This document shows, one piece after another, positions 16,002 to 24,202 of a stretch of DNA of 64,000 bases (position 1 is its first letter; the number at the start of each line of letters is the position of its first letter). The notes under the pieces are model-generated. The model worked only from the letters and a program-made list of their open reading frames with translations, was not told the origin of the DNA and ran no database searches. The translations under genes and the position numbers were made by a program. The DNA comes from Fen-1364 sp049515135. GTDB lineage: Bacteria > Spirochaetota > Spirochaetia > SZUA-6 > Fen-1364. The stretch lies in assembly GCA_049515135.1 (NCBI GenBank), contig JBEKUJ010000017.1:11965-75964 (forward strand), given 5' to 3'.

Positions 16002-17249
16002 CTACTGTCCCGCAGCAAACAGTATCCGGGAGAGTTTTGCAACCGTGAAATGATTGCGCAGGTAGTGGGCACTCTGGAAGGCCTGGTCGCGATCAGAGTC
16101 GGAGAGCCCCAGCTCCTGCGTGCTGGCAGGCCCCCCTGTCTGATGGATGAGCCGGCCAATCTCCTCAGGACCGGGCACCATTCCAGCTATCTCCTGGATT
16201 TCGGTCCAGGAATCCAGGGTCTTCTGCTTCAATTGCTCCCACGCTTCGCTGCTCATCCCGATGAATCGCGTCTGCGTTTCGGCCACATCGTCCGCCGCCT
16301 GCCCGTACGCCGCCCTGATGCGCTGCAGCTCCTCCTCCCGGGAAGGCTGCGGGGATCTCTGGAGCAGCTCGGCCGCTTTGCTGCGGGTAAGTTGCCTGAT
16401 GGCGGCATAGAGCTCCGCCGCAAGCATGGTTGCCACCCCCACCTTGGCCCCATGCAGGATTGCCGGCCTTCCCTCCCTGAGGAGCTTCATCTCCCAGAAG
16501 TGCGAGTAATGGTGCTCGGCCCCGGATGCAGGCAGGGAGCTTCCGAAATCCAGCATGCAGAACCCCGATTCCAGCAAAGCCTCGAAGAGACGGCGGACTC
16601 CCTGCTTTGTGGCCGCTGCTATTTCCGCGGCCGCCTCCTGGCAGGTCTGCGCCGCGCTGAGACACCGGTCGGCAACTTCCTGGTCGAAGCGGAAGCCCCA
16701 GAGCAAAGAGCCCAGCCTCCAGTCCGCCACGGAGGTATGCTTGCCCATCATGTCGCCGAAACCAGCCGCAATCATGCTCCGGGGCGCTGAGCATAGCACT
16801 GCCAGGTCTGCGAAAATGGCCAGCGGCGGATGCGCCAGGGCAGTTGTCTTGATTCCGCGAACGACGAGGGGCGAGCCGAGGGAGGTGAACCCGTCCACGG
16901 AAGGGGCCGTGGGCATGACAATGAAAGGGACGCCGACCCTGTGGCTGACGAACCTTGTGATGTCGGTAATAGTTCCTGAGCCGACGGCCACAAGGCACTG
17001 GTCCCGCCTGTCGAAGAACAGCAGGCACTGCAGAATGGAATGCGCATCAGCCACGACCTCGGGGCCGGCAAGGATCACCGACCGGACCTCACGGCCGCTT
17101 CGCCGAAGGGATTCTTCCACAGTCCGGCCCAGGACCCCGTGGGTGGTCTGGTCCGCGATGACGAGCAGCCGTTTGAATCCGGCCTGCCCGCAGAACGAGA
17201 CCAGGTCCGAGACGGCCCCCGCGCCAATGGCGACGCGCGGCCTGGTCAT
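16002..17249 (-). CDS. sn-glycerol-1-phosphate dehydrogenase family protein (AraM/EgsA)
   Basis: A 415-residue member of the iron/zinc alcohol dehydrogenase-like family that includes archaeal and Bacillus sn-glycerol-1-phosphate dehydrogenase. These enzymes reduce dihydroxyacetone phosphate with NAD(P)H. VAVGSGTITDITRFVSH holds the nucleotide loop, and MPTAPSVDGFTS is a family hallmark. Metal ligands are expected at the Asp in GFGDMMGKHTSVADW, the His in LPASGAEHHYSHFWEMK and the His in LHGAKVGVATML. The ATG at 17249 overlaps the upstream dehydrogenase stop in ATGA; the longer frame to 17387 is rejected. Because the cluster around it looks like polyol metabolism, the true substrate may be another phosphorylated or free polyol. 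Confidence 0.85.
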   Translation of the reverse strand: MTRPRVAIGAGAVSDLVSFCGQAGFKRLLVIADQTTHGVLGRTVEESLRRSGREVRSVILAGPEVVADAHSILQCLLFFDRRDQCLVAVGSGTITDITRFVSHRVGVPFIVMPTAPSVDGFTSLGSPLVVRGIKTTALAHPPLAIFADLAVLCSAPRSMIAAGFGDMMGKHTSVADWRLGSLLWGFRFDQEVADRCLSAAQTCQEAAAEIAAATKQGVRRLFEALLESGFCMLDFGSSLPASGAEHHYSHFWEMKLLREGRPAILHGAKVGVATMLAAELYAAIRQLTRSKAAELLQRSPQPSREEELQRIRAAYGQAADDVAETQTRFIGMSSEAWEQLKQKTLDSWTEIQEIAGMVPGPEEIGRLIHQTGGPASTQELGLSDSDRDQAFQSAHYLRNHFTVAKLSRILFAAGQ

Positions 17250-18277
17250 GGCTCCAGGATGACCTTCATGAGATCGGGCTCCTGGCGGTAGAGCCTGTCG
17301 AACCATGCAGCCCCCTCCGACAGCGGCGCACGGGCGCTGATGAACGAATCCACGTTCACCCGTTTGCGCGCAATCAGGTCCAGGCATTCCGGGTATTCCC
17401 CCTGTGACGCGCAGGACCCCAGAAGGGTGACCTGGCGCGTGACCACTGACTGGAGCGCAAGCTCGATCTTCGGCGAGAGGTTGCCCACCAGGACCACCCT
17501 CCCGCCCATGCGGACCGCTTCCACGGCCCTGCCAACCGCAGCAGTGATCCCCACTGCCTCGAAGGCCATGTCGGCGCCGCGGCCTTGCGTCAGGTCCAGG
17601 ACCTGCTTGATCGAGTCAGGCGATTTAGAATCCAGTCCGACGTCCGCGCCGAGCTCGCGCGCGCGGCGCAGCTTGCCTTCATCGACGTCGAGGGCAATGA
17701 TGGTGGAGCAACCGGAGGCTCGGAGGACCTGGACCAGGAGGAGCCCGATCATGCCGGTCCCCACCACGACCGCGGATTCACCCACCTCGGGCCGGGCAAG
17801 CCGAACGGCGTGGAAGGCCACCGACAGAGGCTCCGTCATTGCCGCCTGGTGGAATGCGACCTCGGGCGGGATGCGATACAGGATGTGCTGCGGAACCGCA
17901 ACCAGCTGGGCAAAAGCCCCGTTGCGCCGGTAGTCGGCGCAGGAGACGCCAAGGACGCGGCGGCGCTCGCAGAGGTTGATTTCCCCCCGGCGGCAGCGCC
18001 AGCACTCGCCGCAGGAGATGGTTGAGTCGAACGTGACCCTGTCCCCGACGCGCCACCCCTGCACCCGGGCGCCGATCTGCGTGATCACCCCGGCAGCCTC
18101 ATGGCCCATGATGACCGGGGGCAGCCGCCTGCCGGTGGAGCCGTCCATGCCGTGCACATCGCTCCCGCAGATGCCGCATGCCTTGACCTGCACCATGACC
18201 TCATTGTCTTCGGTCTGCGGGTCCGGTGAATCTCCGTAGACAAGCTTGCCGTATTCCTTGAGCGTCAGCGCCTTCAT
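17246..18277 (-). CDS. zinc-dependent alcohol/polyol dehydrogenase (MDR family)
   Basis: A 343-residue medium-chain dehydrogenase of the sorbitol/threonine/butanediol dehydrogenase group. KACGICGSDVHGMDG carries the catalytic zinc Cys, and PPVIMGHEAAGVI carries the catalytic His and Glu. CGECWRCRRGEINLC is the four-Cys structural zinc loop. The NAD(P) fold has VVGTGMIGLLLVQVLRASG, with an acidic IIALDVDEGKL end that suggests NAD. The second ATG of a pair, at 18277, is chosen because GGAGG lies 5 bases upstream. It overlaps the next gene (AraM/EgsA family) by 4 bases, so the pair probably oxidises and processes one polyol-like substrate. Confidence 0.9.
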   Translation of the reverse strand: MKALTLKEYGKLVYGDSPDPQTEDNEVMVQVKACGICGSDVHGMDGSTGRRLPPVIMGHEAAGVITQIGARVQGWRVGDRVTFDSTISCGECWRCRRGEINLCERRRVLGVSCADYRRNGAFAQLVAVPQHILYRIPPEVAFHQAAMTEPLSVAFHAVRLARPEVGESAVVVGTGMIGLLLVQVLRASGCSTIIALDVDEGKLRRARELGADVGLDSKSPDSIKQVLDLTQGRGADMAFEAVGITAAVGRAVEAVRMGGRVVLVGNLSPKIELALQSVVTRQVTLLGSCASQGEYPECLDLIARKRVNVDSFISARAPLSEGAAWFDRLYRQEPDLMKVILEP

Positions 18278-18294
18278 CATGGCCTCCCCTGACA

Positions 18295-18306
18295 ATAGTA
18301 CACTAT
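18295..18306. promoter_or_regulatory. small palindrome between divergent dehydrogenase genes
   Basis: ATAGT-AC-ACTAT is a perfect inverted repeat in the 55-base space between the divergent Zn-dehydrogenase and FAD oxidoreductase genes. A TATAAT at 18304-18309 overlaps it. It could be a GntR/FadR-like operator (T-x-GT...AC-x-A), but no regulator gene is adjacent. Confidence 0.35.
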
Positions 18307-18332
18307 AATGCGGCGGAGGAAATCGAGAGGCA

Positions 18333-19442
18333 ATGGACTCAGTCGACGTGCTCGTCATCGGCGCAGGAGTGATAGGGCTTGCCATCGCCGAGCGCCTGGT
18401 CGGCCCGAAGCGGGAGCTGGTGGTATGCGAACGCCATGACGGGTTCGGGAGGGAAACCTCTTCCCGAAACAGCGAAGTGATCCATTGCGGCATGTATTAC
18501 GCGGAGGACCTCCTGAAAACAACTCTCTGCGTCCGCGGCAATCCGCTTCTCTATGAGCTGTGCGCCCGCGCCGGGATCCCGCACCGCAAGACAGGGAAGA
18601 TCGTCGTTGCAACGGATGAATCGGAGTCGGAGAAGCTCCACCGGATCCTGGATCAGGGAAGGAGAAACGGCGTCACCGGCCTCAGGCTGCTCTTGGCCGG
18701 GGAAATCCGCGACATGGAGCCGGACGTGAGCGGTTGTCTGGGACTGCACAGCCCGGAAAGCGGGATCGTTGACAGCCATCGACTGATGGAGCACCTGGAG
18801 CGCTCGGCCCGCTCCCGGGGAGCCATCATGGCGTACGGCTGCGAGGTGACGGGCATTCACAAGGAGCGGTCCGGGTATCGAGTGGAGATCACGCAGGGAG
18901 GCGGGGAGACCGTTGTGATTGCCGCCGGGTGCGTGGTCAACTCTGCGGGCCTCGGGGCGGACGGGATTGCCGCAATGGCGGGAATCGACATCGATGAATC
19001 GGGCTACCGCATCCATCCGTGCAAGGGCGAATACTTCCGGATAGCCAGCAGACACCGGGGCAGGATCCGCCGGCTTGTGTACCCCACGCCGTCTCCTGTC
19101 CACCTGGGCGCGCACGTGGTCCTGGGACTCGATGACGGCCTGAAGATCGGTCCTGATTCCAGCTACGTGGACCGGATCGACTATGCCGTCGATGCCGGCC
19201 ACCAGCGCGAGTTCTTCGAAAAAGCAGTCCGCTTCCTGCCCTTCCTTTCCTATGACGACCTTTCACCGGACATGTCGGGAATTCGGCCCAAGCTGTACCG
19301 GCGGGGCGAGCCTTTTCGGGACTTCGTGATCCGCGAAGAGGGTGATCGGGGACTTGCGGGCCTGGTCAACCTCATCGGCATGGAGTCCCCTGGGCTGACG
19401 TCGTGTCTCACCATCGCAGAAAAGGTGGAAAGCCTTCTCTAG
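18333..19442 (+). CDS. FAD-dependent oxidoreductase (L-2-hydroxyglutarate oxidase LhgO-like)
   Basis: A 369-residue DAO-type flavoprotein. The N-terminal VDVLVIGAGVIGLAIAERL binds FAD, and RETSSRNSEVIHCGMYY is the conserved segment of the LhgO/YgaF and glycerol-3-phosphate dehydrogenase-like group. The end NLIGMESPGLTSCLTIAEKV closes the flavin site and is typical of LhgO-type enzymes. Family members oxidise 2-hydroxy acids or polyol phosphates. In erythritol-type pathways a FAD dehydrogenase acts beside RpiB-like isomerases, and rpiB is the convergent neighbour here. The exact substrate is not readable. GGAGG lies 12 bases before the ATG. Confidence 0.85.
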   Translation: MDSVDVLVIGAGVIGLAIAERLVGPKRELVVCERHDGFGRETSSRNSEVIHCGMYYAEDLLKTTLCVRGNPLLYELCARAGIPHRKTGKIVVATDESESEKLHRILDQGRRNGVTGLRLLLAGEIRDMEPDVSGCLGLHSPESGIVDSHRLMEHLERSARSRGAIMAYGCEVTGIHKERSGYRVEITQGGGETVVIAAGCVVNSAGLGADGIAAMAGIDIDESGYRIHPCKGEYFRIASRHRGRIRRLVYPTPSPVHLGAHVVLGLDDGLKIGPDSSYVDRIDYAVDAGHQREFFEKAVRFLPFLSYDDLSPDMSGIRPKLYRRGEPFRDFVIREEGDRGLAGLVNLIGMESPGLTSCLTIAEKVESLL

Positions 19443-19444
19443 GG

Positions 19445-19900
19445 TTATTTCTTCAGGAATCTCTTCTCGTACTCGGAGATGCGCTCAACTTTTGCCGTCG
19501 AGCCTCCACCCTGGAACTCTGACTCGAGCCAGGCGTCGACCACCGTCTTCGCCAGCTCAGGGCCAATGACCCGGGCCCCCATGGTGAGGACCTGGGCGTT
19601 GTTGCTCTTGCGGGCGCGCTCCGCCGAATAGGTGTCGTGGCAGGTTGCGGCCCTGATGCCGGGGACCTTGTTGGCCGTGATGGCCATCCCCAGGCCCGTC
19701 CCGCACATGAGGATCCCGCGTTCGTGCTTCCCCTCCGCAATGGCAACCGCCACTGCAAACGCGATGTCCGGGTACAGGGAAGGGCGTGTGTCGAACACGC
19801 CGTAGTCCGTCACCTCGATATGCTTTTCCTCGACGAGGTGCTTCTTGATGATTTCCTTCAGCTCGTAGGCGGCGTCGTCGGCGCCCAGGGCAATGGTCAT
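19445..19900 (-). CDS. rpiB: RpiB/LacAB family sugar-phosphate isomerase
   Basis: A 151-residue isomerase of the RpiB/LacA/LacB family, which interconverts aldose and ketose phosphates. MTIALGADDAAYELKEII is the phosphate-binding N-terminus; the usual GxDHAG is GADDAA here, so the common histidine is replaced by Asp. GILMCGTGLGMAITANK holds the catalytic cysteine, and AATCHDTYSAERARKSNNAQ and LTMGARVIG follow as in RpiB. The changed phosphate-loop residue suggests a substrate other than ribose 5-phosphate, such as the tetrulose phosphates handled by EryI/DerI-type paralogues. The start at 19900 has AGGAGG 6 bases upstream and overlaps the stop of the upstream reductase in ATGA. Confidence 0.85.
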   Translation of the reverse strand: MTIALGADDAAYELKEIIKKHLVEEKHIEVTDYGVFDTRPSLYPDIAFAVAVAIAEGKHERGILMCGTGLGMAITANKVPGIRAATCHDTYSAERARKSNNAQVLTMGARVIGPELAKTVVDAWLESEFQGGGSTAKVERISEYEKRFLKK

Positions 19901-20769
19901 GCGCGTCCTCCTGGCTCTCTCCACAGCTCGATGATTGCGGGCTGGGAGTACGGTCCCTTCCCTGCCGCCTGGCCTGCCACGAAGATCTCATGCGCCGCGG
20001 CGGTCATGGGGATGGGGACATGGCTCTCCGCCGCAAGGGACCTGGCGTAGCTGAGGTCCTTCTCCATCATGTTGATGGTCCCCCCGGGAGTGTAGTCCCG
20101 GGCCATCATTGCGGATGCGCTGACGTCCAGCACCTTGGAGCCGGCCCATCCCTCGCGGATGGCGTTGTACAGGGACCCGGTATCAACGCCGTTTTTTCCC
20201 GCCAGGGCGAATCCCTCTGCAATCACGGCAAAGGCCGAAGCGACGATCATATTGTTGACCAGCTTTGCGACGTTGCCTGCGCCCGCATCGCCCACCCTGA
20301 CCACGGTCTTCCCCATCGCCGAGAGGAGCGGCAGGCACCTTTCAAAGGCGGCTGTGCTGGCGCCTACCATGATGGCAAGCGTGGCCGCCAGCGCGCCCCC
20401 TTCCCCTCCGCTGACCGGCGCATCGGCAAACTCGATGCCCGACCGGGCAAACCTGGCTGCGATGCGGCGCGACACAGCGGGAAGGCTTGTGCTGAGGTCT
20501 ATCACGAGAGACCCCGGCCGGAGCTCATTGACAAGCCCCGTGCCCCCAATGGCCACCTCTTCCACCGTCTTCGCGTCCGGCAGGGACAGGCATACCACTG
20601 TGCAGCGCCTGGCAAGCTCGGAGAGCGTGCCGGCGCGTGTCACCCCCGCCAGCCCCTGGAACCTTGCCTCGTTCACGTCATAGCCGGTGACGGGGTATTT
20701 CTTCACCAGGTTCCCCGCCATGGCGCGGCCCATGACCCCAAGCCCGACGAAACCAGCTTCTTCTGTCAT
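19897..20769 (-). CDS. beta-hydroxyacid dehydrogenase (2-hydroxy-3-oxopropionate reductase-like)
   Basis: A 290-residue NAD(P)-dependent enzyme of the 3-hydroxyisobutyrate/tartronate-semialdehyde reductase family. The Rossmann start is AGFVGLGVMGRAMAGNLVKK. The substrate-binding motif is FADAPVSGGEGGALAATLAI, close to the consensus D-A-P-V-S-G-G-x-x-G-A. The catalytic lysine is in GAGNVAKLVNNMIVASA. KDLSYARSLAAE is the conserved C-terminal helix. It is co-transcribed with rpiB through an ATGA overlap. This pairing of a 3-hydroxyacid dehydrogenase and an RpiB-type isomerase is common in sugar-acid and tetrose catabolic clusters; the specific substrate is inferred only to that level. Confidence 0.9.
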   Translation of the reverse strand: MTEEAGFVGLGVMGRAMAGNLVKKYPVTGYDVNEARFQGLAGVTRAGTLSELARRCTVVCLSLPDAKTVEEVAIGGTGLVNELRPGSLVIDLSTSLPAVSRRIAARFARSGIEFADAPVSGGEGGALAATLAIMVGASTAAFERCLPLLSAMGKTVVRVGDAGAGNVAKLVNNMIVASAFAVIAEGFALAGKNGVDTGSLYNAIREGWAGSKVLDVSASAMMARDYTPGGTINMMEKDLSYARSLAAESHVPIPMTAAAHEIFVAGQAAGKGPYSQPAIIELWREPGGRA

Positions 20770-20856
20770 GTCCCTTCAATCATACTCACGGAAGCGCCGC
20801 CGCGCCACCCGGGCGGCCACTTGCCGGGCGGCGTCCGTTCCGTGCACCATTCCCGC

Positions 20857-21900
20857 ATGCAGCTCACGAAGCGCGTCCTTGCCCGGCTGAAATCTCCCTA
20901 TCCCCTCGGCCTTCTCGCGCTGGACGGCAAGCAGTGCGTGGTCGGGTCCACGGAGGATCACGGTCCGGTAGTGATGGCGGCCCCGCCTTACGATGAGGCC
21001 ATTGAGATTGTCCCAGGGCCCGGCGGCTGTATGGCCCTGGTCCCGGATGCGGAGCGGCCCGGCGAGCTGTATGCCATCATGGGGTGCTTCCCCGGGTACA
21101 AATTCCAGACCGGCGCCATCTACCGGATCGGTCGGGAAGCGGGCCAATGGACCCGCACAAAGCTTGCGGACCTGCCTTTTGCGCACAGGATCGACTTCGT
21201 CACCCGCGGCGGTAACCGCTACCTGATGGCGGCGACCCTGGCGGCCGACAAGAGCGACCCCTCGGACTGGTCCAGGCCGGGGACCCTCTATGCGTGCCGG
21301 GTCCCGCGCCAACCCGAGGAGCAATGGTCGCTTGTCCCGGTTCTGGAGAACATCCACCGCAACCACGGGCTCCTTGTCCAGCGCTTCGAAGGACGGAGGT
21401 CGATCCTTGTTTCCGGGACCGAGGGGCTGTTTGCCTCAAATCTTGAACAGCCCGGCGGCAGCTGGGCTTTCAAAACGGTCCTCAGGGATGAAGTCAGCGA
21501 GGTTGTGGTCCTGGATGTCGACGGTGACGGAGAGGACGAGCTCATCACCATCGAACCGTTCCATGGAAACTTTCTCCGGGTCTACAAGCGGTTTCCAGGC
21601 CGGTATGAGAAGGCATGGGAGGGCGAAATTGCCTTCGGTCACGGCCTGCTGGCGGGAAGGTTGGGCGGCGCGCCGAGCATCCTTGTCAGCAACAGGGCTG
21701 AATCGCGCGACCTGCTCCTGTTCCAGTTCCCTCAGGGGACCCGGCCGTCCGGTCGCGGTCTGTCGGAGCCGACTCGGACAGTGGTTGACCCGGGGGCAGG
21801 CGCGGCGAACATGCTGATCCTGAGCCATAACGGCGAAGACCGGATATTCTCTACGAACCAGTCCGCGGGCGAGATTGCTGTGTACTCGGCAGCGCCTTGA
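20857..21900 (+). CDS. beta-propeller repeat protein with a calcium-type DxDxDG motif
   Basis: A protein of about 347 residues made of repeated beta-blade units, with no signal peptide seen. VVVLDVDGDGEDELITIEPF is an FG-GAP/VCBS-like calcium loop (D-x-D-G-D-x-x-D/E). LLVQRFEGRRSILVSGTEGL and LLAGRLGGAPSILVSNRA are similar blades. The TIEPFHGN segment followed by VYKRF resembles the propeller part of aldos-2-ulose dehydratase-like proteins, which would fit a sugar-modification cluster; this match is tentative. The start is not firm: ATG at 20857 or GTG at 20842, neither with a good ribosome site. Its 3' end overlaps the convergent SDR gene by 50 bases. Confidence 0.7.
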   Translation: MQLTKRVLARLKSPYPLGLLALDGKQCVVGSTEDHGPVVMAAPPYDEAIEIVPGPGGCMALVPDAERPGELYAIMGCFPGYKFQTGAIYRIGREAGQWTRTKLADLPFAHRIDFVTRGGNRYLMAATLAADKSDPSDWSRPGTLYACRVPRQPEEQWSLVPVLENIHRNHGLLVQRFEGRRSILVSGTEGLFASNLEQPGGSWAFKTVLRDEVSEVVVLDVDGDGEDELITIEPFHGNFLRVYKRFPGRYEKAWEGEIAFGHGLLAGRLGGAPSILVSNRAESRDLLLFQFPQGTRPSGRGLSEPTRTVVDPGAGAANMLILSHNGEDRIFSTNQSAGEIAVYSAAP

Positions 21901-22666
21901 GCGCCCCGACGGAAATGCCGCCGTCCACCAGGAGGATCTGCCCTGTCACGTAGCGGCTCTCTTCCGAGGCAAGGAAGACAACGGCCCCGTCCAGGTCATT
22001 CGGCGCGCCGGGACGTCCCAGGGGGATCCGCTCGGACAGGTACTCCACCCAGCCCGCGTCCTGGTACATCACTGCGTTCTGGGCCGTCTTGAACCAGCCC
22101 GGCGCCAGGCAGTTCACCGTTATTCCGTACTCCCCCCAGTCATGGGCAAGGCTCATGGTCAGCTGCTTGATCCCCCCGCGGCTTGCGCCGTACGGAGCCA
22201 GGCCGGAATAGCCCGCAACGGAGGTCTCTGAGCCGATATTGATGATGCGGCCGTAGCGCGCTTCGATCATGGGCCGTGCGATGGCCTGGGCCACGAAGAA
22301 CGATCCGCGCAGGTTCGTGTCCAGAATGAGGTTCCAGTCATCCCATGTCACCTCGAGCGCCCGCTTTCGCACGTTGCACCCGGCGTTGTTGACCAGGATG
22401 TCGATCCGGCCGAACGCCTTCTTGGCCCGCTCCGCCACGCGCTGGATGCTGTTGTAGTCCCGCACGTCGAGCTCGAGCGGGACTGCCGTGCGGCCAAGCT
22501 CTTCGACTTCTTTCCGAAAAGCCTCCAGCGCCTCGGCATGCCTGCTTGTGATGATCAGGTCCGCCCCGGCGCGCGCCAGCGCCCGGCCGAAGTACTGGCC
22601 AAGGCCCCTGCTTGCCCCCGTGACCAGCGCGACTCTTCCCGAAAGGTCGAACTGTGTGGCTTTCAT
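21851..22666 (-). CDS. SDR family oxidoreductase (gluconate 5-dehydrogenase-like)
   Basis: A 271-residue classical short-chain dehydrogenase. LSGRVALVTGASRGLGQYFG is the TGxxxGxG cofactor loop, and DILVNNAGCNVRKRALEVTW the NNAG motif. The catalytic set is Ser in NIGSETSVAGYSG, then YGASRGGIKQL in which the usual YxxxK reads Y-G-A-S-R: the catalytic lysine position holds arginine. This substitution is unusual and may reduce or alter activity. VTGQILLVDGGIS is the standard C-terminus. The ATG at 22666 is selected by family alignment; no strong ribosome site is seen. It is oriented with the downstream-facing part of the sugar-acid cluster and overlaps the propeller gene. Confidence 0.85.
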   Translation of the reverse strand: MKATQFDLSGRVALVTGASRGLGQYFGRALARAGADLIITSRHAEALEAFRKEVEELGRTAVPLELDVRDYNSIQRVAERAKKAFGRIDILVNNAGCNVRKRALEVTWDDWNLILDTNLRGSFFVAQAIARPMIEARYGRIINIGSETSVAGYSGLAPYGASRGGIKQLTMSLAHDWGEYGITVNCLAPGWFKTAQNAVMYQDAGWVEYLSERIPLGRPGAPNDLDGAVVFLASEESRYVTGQILLVDGGISVGALKALPSTQQSRPRTGS

Positions 22667-22720
22667 GGGGTTTGAGTATGCTCGTTTGCGGAAACAAATC
22701 AACAGAGACGCGCGCCCGGA

Positions 22721-23644
22721 TCAGATCGCCACGGCCAGCCCGAGCGATGCGAACACGGCAAGGGGATAGAAGCAGGCCTTGTTGAAAAAGGCCAGGGCCG
22801 ACCTCCTGCTCAACTCCCGCTGCCACGCAAGGGATGGAAAGACCAGGAGATATGCGGCCGCGGCCAGCGAGCCCAGCTCATACAGGGGCCAATGGGCAAG
22901 GGGCGACGCAAGGGGGAAGAGGGCAGCGCAGAGCACAACCATCATCATGGCGACAAAAGAGATCCTGGCCGCGCGCGGAAGCCCGAAACGGATGGCAATG
23001 GTCTTGATTCCAAGGGCGGCGTCTTCGTCGAAATCTGTCCAGTCGTTGGCTATGTTTCGGCAGCCCGTCTCCCACGCCAGGGACCACATGAAGTACAGAG
23101 ACACCAGGCCGGCCGACGGGAAGCGCGTCACAGCGTAGAGCCCGGCAAGACCCCCGACTGCGACATTGCAGCCGGAGAGAACGGTCTTCCACGGTGTCAC
23201 CCGCAGCAGGCTGCAGTAGGCTGCCTCCAGACCCGCCGCAGCCAGGAGAAGCCACGCGCAGGCAGGCCTGACGAGCCAGGCCGTGGCAAAGGACAGAACG
23301 CCCCAGAAAAGCACCCACGCCAGCCCTGTCTTGAAAGAAAGCTTGCCCTGCGCAACGGGGTGGCGAAGCCCGAGGGAATCAAGGTCGAACGGAGCAGGCC
23401 TGCCCGCGACGGCCTTCATTTTCTCCGCGTCCACGCGGTGGTCCATCATGTCGTTGAGCCCGAATATCGCGGTGAGCCCGGCGAATGCCGACACGAGCCC
23501 CAGGACTACCGTGCGAACGGGTGGCATCCCCCCACGGGCCAGGATGGCTCCTACTGCGAGGTAGGGCACGTCGAGAATCGAGTGGCTCATCCGCGAGAGG
23601 CCATAAAACCGCCCTACCAGGCTCCGAAGTGCGGGCTGCCGCAT
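22721..23644 (-). CDS. UbiA family prenyltransferase
   Basis: A 307-residue integral membrane prenyltransferase with about eight to nine hydrophobic helices. The first Asp-rich motif is GLNDMMDHRVDAEK (N-D-x-x-D-x-x-x-D) and the second is NIANDWTDFDEDAALGIKT, both needed for Mg2+-pyrophosphate binding. This family moves isoprenoid chains onto quinone rings, haem, sugars or glycerol phosphates. The second motif with IKTIAIRFG is closest to the MenA/UbiA group and related 4-hydroxybenzoate enzymes, but the substrate is not certain. A (geranylgeranyl)glyceryl phosphate role is tempting because a glycerol-1-phosphate dehydrogenase-like gene is 5 kb away; this is speculative. It is divergent from the MarR operon. 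Confidence 0.88.
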   Translation of the reverse strand: MRQPALRSLVGRFYGLSRMSHSILDVPYLAVGAILARGGMPPVRTVVLGLVSAFAGLTAIFGLNDMMDHRVDAEKMKAVAGRPAPFDLDSLGLRHPVAQGKLSFKTGLAWVLFWGVLSFATAWLVRPACAWLLLAAAGLEAAYCSLLRVTPWKTVLSGCNVAVGGLAGLYAVTRFPSAGLVSLYFMWSLAWETGCRNIANDWTDFDEDAALGIKTIAIRFGLPRAARISFVAMMMVVLCAALFPLASPLAHWPLYELGSLAAAAYLLVFPSLAWQRELSRRSALAFFNKACFYPLAVFASLGLAVAI

Positions 23645-23695
23645 TGAAAATACCTACGCGAAAATCCGCCCCATGGATGGCTACCCGCGAGGGGC

Positions 23696-23726
23696 TTGAC
23701 GGACCAATTTTATTTAGATAATCTAA
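23696..23726 (+). promoter_or_regulatory. MarR-operon promoter with palindromic operator
   Basis: TTGACG at 23696-23701 and TAATCT at 23719-23724 are 17 bases apart. A perfect palindrome TTAGAT-A-ATCTAA spans 23714-23726 and covers the -10. An operator of this form at this position is typical of MarR autoregulation. The surrounding DNA is AT-rich compared with the flanking genes. Confidence 0.65.
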
Positions 23727-23746
23727 TAGTTAGAAAGGTGAATAAA

Positions 23747-24202
23747 ATGGCACGTGAAGAAGAAGAATGCGCCCGGCAGCTGCTGGAGGTCGTTCCTTCC
23801 GTGGCCCGGTTCATCCGTACGCAGATGCGCAGCCATCGCGCGATGGGCTTGAGCGTTCCGCAGTTTCGCACCCTCGCGTTCATCGAGCGCGTCGGCGGCG
23901 CCTCCCTTGGCAGTGTGGCGGAGCACCTGGGGCTGACGCCTCCTTCGGCATGCAAGATTGTCGACGGGCTGGAAGCGCGGGAGCTGATCAGCCGCGCGCA
24001 GTCCTCTGACGACCGGCGCAAGGTGAGCCTCGGGATCACCCAGGGAGGGAAGAGCGCCCTTTCCGATGCACGCAGGGAGACGCTGAAGAGCCTGGCTGAC
24101 GTCCTTTCGGCAATCGACCGGGATGATCTGGCAAGAGTCATTCAATCCATGGAAGCCCTCAGGGGCGCGTTTGCAGGGGAGACCGTCCATGCCCATGCTT
24201 GA
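23747..24202 (+). CDS. MarR family transcriptional regulator
   Basis: A 151-residue winged-helix regulator. The N-terminal helices are followed by the recognition region LGSVAEHLGLTPPSACKIVD and by the wing ELISRAQSSDDRRKVSLGIT, where the DDRR-K wing tip is the MarR hallmark. The ATG at 23747 is placed 7 bases after AAGG. It heads an operon with an ABC-2 type exporter (the ATPase start lies inside its 3' end, 14 bases before the stop). It probably represses that exporter by binding the palindrome at 23714-23726 and is relieved by a small phenolic or drug-like ligand. Confidence 0.9.
   Translation: MAREEEECARQLLEVVPSVARFIRTQMRSHRAMGLSVPQFRTLAFIERVGGASLGSVAEHLGLTPPSACKIVDGLEARELISRAQSSDDRRKVSLGITQGGKSALSDARRETLKSLADVLSAIDRDDLARVIQSMEALRGAFAGETVHAHA

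Noticed and set aside
16002..23644. Archaeal-type ether-lipid pathway (glycerol-1-phosphate dehydrogenase plus UbiA)
   Set aside because: The two genes are 5 kb apart, on different transcripts, and the intervening genes point to polyol or sugar-acid metabolism. No GGGP synthase-type gene is seen.
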